Shown here one piece after another: positions 13,561 through 17,721 of a stretch of 17,721 nucleotides of DNA. The notes beneath the pieces are model-generated. The model searched no databases, had not been told where the DNA came from, and saw only the letters and a program-made list of their open reading frames with translations. A program made the position numbers and the translations under genes. Source of the stretch: CAYMSA01 sp964392965 (GTDB taxonomy: Bacteria; Actinomycetota; Coriobacteriia; Anaerosomatales; Anaerosomataceae); assembly GCA_964392965.1 (NCBI GenBank), contig CAYMSA010000034.1:1-17721 (forward strand), read 5' to 3'. Positions within the stretch are counted from its first letter, which is position 1, and each line of letters begins with the position of its first letter.

Positions 13561-13586
13561 AAGGCGACCCCGAAAGGGGCCGCCTT
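13561..13586 (-). terminator. Intrinsic terminator of the SIMPL lipoprotein gene
   Basis: Read on the minus strand, AAGGCG-G-CCCC, loop TTTC, GGGG-T-CGCCTT forms a 10-bp stem with one internal mismatch and is followed by TTCTGTC, so the stem runs into a TTTT tract. It lies 50 nt after the SIMPL gene stop (13637). Confidence 0.8.
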
Positions 13587-13636
13587 CAGCTGCGGTGGGG
13601 GTCTGCGTGTGCTCGCGGCACCCTGTCCCCCATATA

Positions 13637-14350
13637 CTACTTGAGTTCGAACACGACCGTCACGTTCGCAGTCACGTCGAGTTCTCCGGGCTCGACCGGC
13701 ACGGCTGACTGCGCCGTGTCATACGCTGCCCTTTCGCCGTACAGGACCGGCACGGTCACGCCCGTCTGGCTCATGCTCACGACCTCACCGAGGCTCTTGC
13801 CCGCGGCTGAGGCCATCGTCTCCGCCTGGGCCCTCGCATCCTCGACGGCGGCGGTTATGCTCTGGGCACGCGCGGTGGCGTCATCGGAGAGCGTGAAGGT
13901 GGGCCCGCTTATCTCGTTAGCACCTGCAGCGTTTGCCGCAGTGATCACGTCGCCGATTGTGGCGAAGTCGCGGAGCTTCGCGCGCACCTGCACCGTTGCC
14001 GAGTAGCCCGAGATCGTCGTGGCTCTGCCCTCGCCGTACGTGTACTGCGGGTAGACGCTGATGTTCGCGGTCTGGATGTCCTCAGCGGCGACACCGGCTT
14101 GCTTCACCGCGTCGGTGATGGCCTCGGCGGCGTCTCCCGCGCTGGCAAGCGCCGTCTTGGCATCGGCGTCGATGATCGTCACCCCGAAGTACATCTGCGC
14201 CAGGTCGGGCGCAGCAGACGTGGTGCCCGTGCCCGAGGCGGTCACGGTGTAGAGCTTGTCGCCTCCCTCGGTGACGACCCTGGTCGTGCAGCCGGCGAGC
14301 ACCACCACGAGGACGCCGGTGAGGAGTGCGGGCAGAATCCGGGTGTTCAT
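13637..14350 (-). CDS. SIMPL-domain (DUF541) lipoprotein
   Basis: A 237-residue exported lipoprotein. It has signal MNTRILPALLTGVLVVVLAGC with lipobox LAGC (Cys21), followed by a SIMPL/DUF541 domain (about 33-237) beginning TVTASGTGTTSAAPDLAQM. Typical family segments are a conserved A-D-A-based helix, EDIQTANISVYPQY, YSATVQVRAKLRDF (about 125-138) and SLGEVVSMSQTG. The family includes E. coli YggE and periplasmic BP26-type proteins that form oligomers and are linked to oxidative-stress tolerance; the molecular role is not settled. ATG 14350 is chosen because GGAGGT precedes it by 5 nt and it begins the signal peptide; ATG 14380 adds 10 residues without support. A terminator follows. The tRNA-Arg gene lies upstream on the same strand and has its own terminator between. 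Confidence 0.9.
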   Translation of the reverse strand: MNTRILPALLTGVLVVVLAGCTTRVVTEGGDKLYTVTASGTGTTSAAPDLAQMYFGVTIIDADAKTALASAGDAAEAITDAVKQAGVAAEDIQTANISVYPQYTYGEGRATTISGYSATVQVRAKLRDFATIGDVITAANAAGANEISGPTFTLSDDATARAQSITAAVEDARAQAETMASAAGKSLGEVVSMSQTGVTVPVLYGERAAYDTAQSAVPVEPGELDVTANVTVVFELK

Positions 14351-14433
14351 GACATACCTCCATGTCAGAGTGCTTCGCAAGCCCGGGCGACGTCAGAAAC
14401 TTTCCGTGTACTTCATCCCCTCAGACGACGAAA

Positions 14434-14459
14434 AGGCCCCGTCGGTTTCGACGAGGCCT
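14434..14459 (-). terminator. Intrinsic terminator after tRNA-Arg
   Basis: Read on the minus strand, AGGCC-T-CGTCG, loop AAAC, CGACG-G-GGCCT forms a 10-bp stem with one internal mismatch followed by TTTCGTCG, giving TTTT at the stem end. It lies 12 nt after the tRNA-Arg CCA end. Confidence 0.8.
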
Positions 14460-14471
14460 CGGCAGATCGTG

Positions 14472-14548
14472 TGGCGCGCCCTGAGAGATTCGAACTCCCG
14501 ACCTTCTGATTCGTAGTCAGACGCTCTATCCGGCTGAGCTAAGGGCGC
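14472..14548 (-). tRNA. tRNA-Arg (anticodon ACG)
   Basis: A 77-nt tRNA read on the minus strand. Acceptor GCGCCCT pairs with AGGGCGC, discriminator is G and CCA is encoded. The anticodon stem TCTGA/TCAGA encloses the loop CTACGAA, giving anticodon ACG (read as ICG), which decodes CGU/CGC/CGA arginine codons. The T-arm has GTTCGAATC, and the D-arm has AGCTCAGCCGGATAGAGC. Confidence 0.96.
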
Positions 14549-14567
14549 ACATGCACATGTGAGCTTC

Positions 14568-14599
14568 AGTATCCTGAACTGACACGCGCGAGTTGTCAA
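14568..14599 (-). promoter_or_regulatory. Possible tRNA-Arg promoter
   Basis: A perfect TTGACA -35 (minus strand, 14599-14594) sits immediately after the tRNA-Ser 3' end. The best -10 candidate GATACT (14573-14568) is 20 nt away, which is longer than optimal. tRNA-Arg could also be read through from tRNA-Ser. Confidence 0.45.
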
Positions 14600-14600
14600 A

Positions 14601-14694
14601 TGGCGGAGAGTGAGGGATTCGAACCCTCGAAGGGGCTCTTAGCCCCTTACTCGCTTAGCAGGCGAGCGCCTTCAGCCGACTCGGCCAACTCTCC
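14601..14694 (-). tRNA. tRNA-Ser (anticodon GCT)
   Basis: A 94-nt class II tRNA on the minus strand. Acceptor GGAGAGT pairs with ACTCTCC, discriminator is G and CCA is encoded. The anticodon stem CTCGC/GCGAG encloses CTGCTAA, giving anticodon GCT, which decodes AGC and AGU. The long variable arm AGGGGCTAAGAGCCCCTT is typical of tRNA-Ser. The T-arm has GGTTCGAATCCC. Confidence 0.97.
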
Positions 14695-14713
14695 GCACGG
14701 TGAAACGGCGACC

Positions 14714-14743
14714 ATTGTAGCAGGGTCGAGGGGAGGGCGTCAC
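14714..14743 (-). promoter_or_regulatory. tRNA-Ser promoter
   Basis: On the minus strand, GTGACG (14743-14738) and TACAAT (14719-14714), separated by 18 nt, form a good sigma70-type promoter. The -10 box is 20 nt before the mature tRNA-Ser 5' end. Confidence 0.65.
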
Positions 14744-15043
14744 TGCCTCCCGCCGCGCATCCGCATGAGACTCACCTCCGCGAGCCATCCGGTGCGGCAC
14801 CCGCTGAGAACCTCACCGAGACGTCGCTCTCGCGCGTATGGCGTGGAGTATGAGGTTCGGCCGAGAACCGCGTGGGCCGATGGTCGCGTGAGGTGTACGC
14901 GCGTGTGCCGATGGACCCCGAATACAGCATCTCGCCCGATGGACGTCGCTCGAGGGCCAGCATACGCTCGTCGCGTGGATCGCGTGTCACATCGACAGCG
15001 ACCTGGCGTTCACGGCCGGGACGCACAGTGGAAGGAGCGAGTC
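14744..15043. other. Intergenic stretch with no recognised gene
   Basis: These 300 bases lie between the tRNA-Ser promoter and the VOC gene. Frames here are open because of high GC, but they are Arg/Ser/Pro-rich in every reading and lack a supported start. I see no hairpin with a U-tract, no clear promoter pair and no repeat. Confidence 0.6.
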
Positions 15044-15511
15044 ATGCGGTTGGGTCAGCAGCACTTCGGGGTCTACTGCGCGGACATCGACGCGTCGAGG
15101 CGCTTCTACGAGGAAGTGCTCGGCTTCAGGCACCTGTTCTCCACGGTGGCCATGGAAGGCGACAAGCCGCTGAAGATGGCCTGGCTGCGCAACGCCGACG
15201 GCGTGGCGGTGGAGCTGCTCGAGCAGGAGAACAAGGACACGGTCGCCGCAGCGGGTTCATGCCTCAACCACATCGCGCTCCGCGTGGACGACATGGACGC
15301 CGCGGTCAGGCGGCTTGAGGAGCATGGCGTCGCCATCGAGGCGGGCCCGTTCGACGCGGCGCTCGAGTTCGGCGAGTACGCTCTGGACGCCGAAGACGCC
15401 TCGGTGTTCGCGTGCTGCGGGGACGCCGGCCTTAAGGTCCGGATCCTCTTCTTCCGCGGTCCGGGCAACGAGCGCTTCGAGCTCATACAGGACAACGTGG
15501 GTGGGCTCTAG
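15044..15511 (+). CDS. VOC superfamily (glyoxalase-fold) protein
   Basis: A 155-residue vicinal-oxygen-chelate protein made of two beta-alpha-beta-beta-beta modules. The four expected metal-ligand positions are filled: His7 (QQHFGVY), Glu57 (AVELLEQ), His76 (LNHIALRV) and Glu146 (RFELIQD). It could be a lyase, dioxygenase, isomerase or antibiotic-binding protein. The LFFRGPGNERFELIQ end resembles lactoylglutathione lyase-like members, but the reaction cannot be named. ATG 15044 follows GAAGGAG about 7 nt upstream and starts directly before the first beta strand. The frame extends upstream through tRNA-Ser without coding character. A perfect hairpin overlaps its stop codon. Confidence 0.88.
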   Translation: MRLGQQHFGVYCADIDASRRFYEEVLGFRHLFSTVAMEGDKPLKMAWLRNADGVAVELLEQENKDTVAAAGSCLNHIALRVDDMDAAVRRLEEHGVAIEAGPFDAALEFGEYALDAEDASVFACCGDAGLKVRILFFRGPGNERFELIQDNVGGL

Positions 15512-15522
15512 CGCCCACCCAC
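15497..15522 (+). terminator. Hairpin overlapping the VOC stop codon
   Basis: A perfect 10-bp stem, GTGGGTGGGC with GCCCACCCAC, around a 6-base loop that contains the TAG stop. It is followed by ATCACATTGG, a poor U-tract. It lies between the VOC gene and the convergent gene ending at 15535, so it may act for both. Confidence 0.6.
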
Positions 15523-15534
15523 ATCACATTGGCC

Positions 15535-15721
15535 TTACAGGGCGTCGGTCTCGGACTCGGCGTCCTGTGCGACTGGAGCAGGGGCATCCGGAGTGGCGGC
15601 GGCGGCCTCCTCTGCCTCCCCAGGACCCGCCTTCTCTTCGATGCGCTCGGCGGCGCCCCGCAGCTTCTCGCTGACGCTCTTGAACGCGCCGGCGATCACG
15701 GGGCCGACCTCCTCGGAGATC
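15535..15721 (-). CDS. Unrecognised protein, acidic C-terminus cut by gap 3
   Basis: The minus-strand frame runs out of gap 3 and ends at TAA (15537-15535), giving 61 complete residues. The segment EEVGPVIAGAFKSVSEKLRG is an amphipathic helix. After AAERIEEKAGPGEAEEA comes an acidic Ala/Pro-rich tail finishing DAESETDAL. Start and main domain are lost in the gap or beyond it. The composition is coding-like, and the plus-strand frames here are Arg/Ser shadows. The product is unknown; a membrane-associated or cytoplasmic stress-type protein is possible but not shown. Confidence 0.6.
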
Positions 15722-15821
15722 NNNNNNNNNNNNNNNNNNNNNNNNNNNNNNNNNNNNNNNNNNNNNNNNNNNNNNNNNNNNNNNNNNNNNNNNNNNNNNN
15801 NNNNNNNNNNNNNNNNNNNNN
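15722..15821. other. Assembly gap 3 (100 N)
   Basis: Exactly 100 N. The flanks share no visible overlap, so real sequence is likely missing. It would include the body of the minus-strand gene ending at 15535 and possibly the promoter of the metallophosphoesterase. Confidence 0.98.
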
Positions 15822-15935
15822 CTTCGGCAAGGTCACAAAGTCTTGCGCTTCTCCTTACACCGCTTCAACCATTCGCGCCTCCGCTCCTGGCAGGCTTGTC
15901 GCGGCAACCGCCGTCGAGACATCAGGAGGGATCGA

Positions 15936-17645
15936 ATGATCGATCGCAGGGACTTCGTCAAGATAGGCGCCTTCGGGCTGGCCGGGTTCGCGGCCACCTC
16001 ATCCGGGCTCGTGGCGCCGCTGAGCGCCTTCGCTGCCCCGTATCGCGCGTCGAGCAAGGCGTGGAAGTTCGGTGTCATGGCGGACACGCAGTGGAAGGCG
16101 AACCTCGACGGCAAGAACCCTGGCACCTGCGCCGTCGGAATCATCGAGGCACTGAACGCGCAGTTCATAGCGCAAGGGGTGAAGTTCGTGATACAGGTGG
16201 GCGACCTCGTCGACAAGGAGACGGACAGCCCCAACGGTTCCACCGCCCGCACGCTTCCCGTGCGCGCGGCCGCGGCGCAGTCGCTCTACGATGCCGGCAT
16301 CGGCTTCTACCCGCTTCGCGGCAACCATGAGGCAAGCGCGATCGCTGCGGCCGAGATGCCGACGCTCTTCCCGCAGATGCTCGGCGAGGGCCCCAACGTC
16401 TTGGGCGCCACGGCGTTCTCGAGCCCGTTCGCCACGCTCAACGGCCTGAGCTACTCGTTCGACTTCGGCAACGTGCGCTTCGTGATGCTCGACCAGTTCA
16501 AGCGGACCGACAACACGGACTACCTCGGCAGCTCCAACAACAACATCATCGACCAGCTTCCGTGGATCGAGCAGCAGCTTGCCGAGCGTGATGCTGACAC
16601 GCACGCGTTCGTTCTGTCGCACAAGAACCTGACCGGAGGCAACCACCGTGACTGCCTCTTCGGCGGTGATCCGAACGACAACCAGGAGTGGCGTGACGAG
16701 TTCATCAGCATCCTGGACACGTACGGTGTCCGGTACCAGATGGGTGGGCACGACCACATGCACCATCGCTCCATCATCGCCAACTCGGACCTGAGCGGCG
16801 CCGTCAAGCAGCTCATCTGCTCCTCGAACAGCTACAAGTTCTACATCCCGCAGCGGCCGTCGAACGACTCCATGTACAACGAGCGCACCCTCGAGCAGAT
16901 GATCGCCGAGGAGCTCTGGACGATCGGCTACTACATCGTCACCGTGGACGGCCCGCGTCTCACGGTGGAGTACTACGCCGCGAGCACCGGTGTCGACTAC
17001 GGCGATATCGACCTCGTCACCACGCCCGCGAACCTTGTCTTCTTCAAGCGCGAAGCGTGGGGCTACAGCCTCAATGGCAAGGAGTTCGTCATCGCGCAGG
17101 GCGACTCGTACACTGCGGTCGAGGACTCGTTCGGCGACACACGCGCAGCCGTGCTCGCGGGTGTCAACGCCGGAACCGAGACGGACCTGGCGAACCGCGC
17201 ACTGGTCAAGACGGTCAACACCGGTTGGGCAAACGCCGATTCAGCCGACGACGACGCGGCGAGCGCCATCCTCAGCATCTGGGGTATCGCCAACAGTCTC
17301 TCGCTGTGGGACGAGAACCTTACGGGTGAACTCCCCGGTGCCGATCGCACCGACGAGGCCGACACCTACGTGCTTTCGATGAACTACGACCAGCGACGGT
17401 CTCAGTCGCTCGGCAACGGCCGCTTCGGCATCGCGACGCTCGATGACGACGGCACCTGGGTCAACGCGGTCGACAAGAACTTCGGCGGCGAGAAGACGTA
17501 CGTGCAGGGGCCGTGGCGCGAGGGCTACGCACTCGGCACGTACGGAGTGGATCCTGCCACCAAGACCGCCTGGGCGGTTGTGAACCACGAGGGCGACTTC
17601 GCCGTTCGCCGTGGGATCGAGAGCGCACCCGGCCTTCGCGGGTAG
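15936..17645 (+). CDS. Tat-exported calcineurin-like metallophosphoesterase
   Basis: A 569-residue exported phosphoesterase. The N-terminus has a twin-arginine motif (DRRDFVK, residues 3-9), a mildly hydrophobic core (GAFGLAGFAATSSGLVAPL) and a cleavage site near AFA/AP (about 33-34). Export in folded form with its metals is therefore likely. Metallophosphoesterase motifs follow in order: MADTQ (48-52, with Gln in place of the usual His), GDLVD (89-93), GNHE (129-132), LSHKN (His229) and GGHDHMH (270-276). The C-terminal 200 or so residues (from about 365) form a second, beta-rich region of unknown role. They are Trp/Tyr-containing, with repeated GYSLNGKEF- and GYALGTYGVD-like segments. ATG 15936 follows AGGAGGG by 5 nt and yields the Tat signal; the frame upstream has no start of equal quality. 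The substrate (nucleotide, phosphodiester or phosphoprotein) cannot be deduced. Confidence 0.9.
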   Translation: MIDRRDFVKIGAFGLAGFAATSSGLVAPLSAFAAPYRASSKAWKFGVMADTQWKANLDGKNPGTCAVGIIEALNAQFIAQGVKFVIQVGDLVDKETDSPNGSTARTLPVRAAAAQSLYDAGIGFYPLRGNHEASAIAAAEMPTLFPQMLGEGPNVLGATAFSSPFATLNGLSYSFDFGNVRFVMLDQFKRTDNTDYLGSSNNNIIDQLPWIEQQLAERDADTHAFVLSHKNLTGGNHRDCLFGGDPNDNQEWRDEFISILDTYGVRYQMGGHDHMHHRSIIANSDLSGAVKQLICSSNSYKFYIPQRPSNDSMYNERTLEQMIAEELWTIGYYIVTVDGPRLTVEYYAASTGVDYGDIDLVTTPANLVFFKREAWGYSLNGKEFVIAQGDSYTAVEDSFGDTRAAVLAGVNAGTETDLANRALVKTVNTGWANADSADDDAASAILSIWGIANSLSLWDENLTGELPGADRTDEADTYVLSMNYDQRRSQSLGNGRFGIATLDDDGTWVNAVDKNFGGEKTYVQGPWREGYALGTYGVDPATKTAWAVVNHEGDFAVRRGIESAPGLRG

Positions 17646-17685
17646 GGTGCGAACCACGACAGGCGACTCCAGATGGAGTGCCAGC

Positions 17686-17716
17686 GGGGCGGGTCCTCAT
17701 GCCGAGGGCCCGCCCC
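17686..17716 (+). terminator. Hairpin after the metallophosphoesterase gene
   Basis: A 12-bp stem, GGGGCGGGTCCT with AGGGCCCGCCCC (one G-U wobble), around the 7-base loop CATGCCG. It begins 40 nt after the stop. The window ends 5 nt after the stem, so a U-tract cannot be judged. Confidence 0.65.
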
Positions 17717-17721
17717 GGACG

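Noticed and set aside
14600..15043. N-terminal extension of the VOC gene back into tRNA-Ser
   Set aside because: The frame begins inside a tRNA gene and its residues look non-coding. ATG 15044 has a good ribosome-binding site and the family's N-terminus.
15833..16252. A minus-strand frame reading Arg/Lys-rich opposite the phosphoesterase start
   Set aside because: It is antisense to the Tat signal and catalytic domain, has no domain of its own, and does not connect with the partial gene left of gap 3 in a demonstrable way.
1..17721. CRISPR array, transposase, integrase, phage genes or toxin-antitoxin pair
   Set aside because: No regularly spaced repeats and no protein of these families were found in any frame.

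Overview
This is a high-GC bacterial scaffold of about 17.6 kb. It contains three runs of exactly 100 N (1844-1943, 4758-4857 and 15722-15821), which are assembly gaps. Gene content fits an anaerobic or oxygen-sensitive actinobacterium, possibly of the Coriobacteriia/OPB41 type. The grounds are strong GC bias, GTG starts, the indolepyruvate:ferredoxin oxidoreductase beta subunit beside an arylacetate-CoA ligase, a two-gene SufC-SufB Fe-S assembly system, and LarB/LarC. The taxon is inferred from gene content only.

Layout. Positions 1-1828 (+) hold the 3' part of iorB, translationally coupled by a GTGA overlap to a paaK-family CoA ligase. After gap 1 come the tail of an unrecognised protein (to 2114) and a 77-residue Cys-rich small protein (2233-2466), closed by a strong hairpin. 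A two-gene minus-strand operon follows, sufC (start 4605) then sufB/D (end 2582). Divergent from it is a MutY-like adenine glycosylase with no cysteine (4869-5756), whose start region is broken by gap 2. Gap 2 is spurious: the same 55 bases stand on both sides. larB and larC (7719-5705, minus) are coupled by another GTGA overlap, and larC runs tail-to-tail 52 nt into the glycosylase gene. From 7850 to 11341 (+) lie prephenate dehydratase, MscL with a C-terminal zinc ribbon, seryl-tRNA synthetase and a small lipoprotein. From 14694 back to 11369 (minus) lie tRNA-Ser(GCT), tRNA-Arg(ACG), a SIMPL-domain lipoprotein and a membrane-anchored PEGA/beta-propeller protein. The right end holds a VOC (glyoxalase-fold) protein, the acidic C-terminus of a minus-strand gene cut by gap 3, and a Tat-exported metallophosphoesterase followed by a hairpin.

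How the genes fit together. IorB with PaaK points to ferredoxin-linked oxidation of aromatic amino-acid-derived 2-oxoacids and handling of the arylacetates. PheA supplies phenylalanine precursors. SufBC supplies Fe-S clusters. LarB and LarC make the nickel-pincer cofactor together with LarE, which is not in the window. The rest is mainly housekeeping and envelope functions.

I found no CRISPR array, transposase, phage gene or toxin-antitoxin pair, and no convincing undescribed multi-gene system. The observations most worth checking are the false gap at 4758-4857, the cysteine-free glycosylase, the Cys tail on SufC, the PEGA/propeller protein with its long Arg/Ser-rich N-terminus, and the small five-Cys protein.
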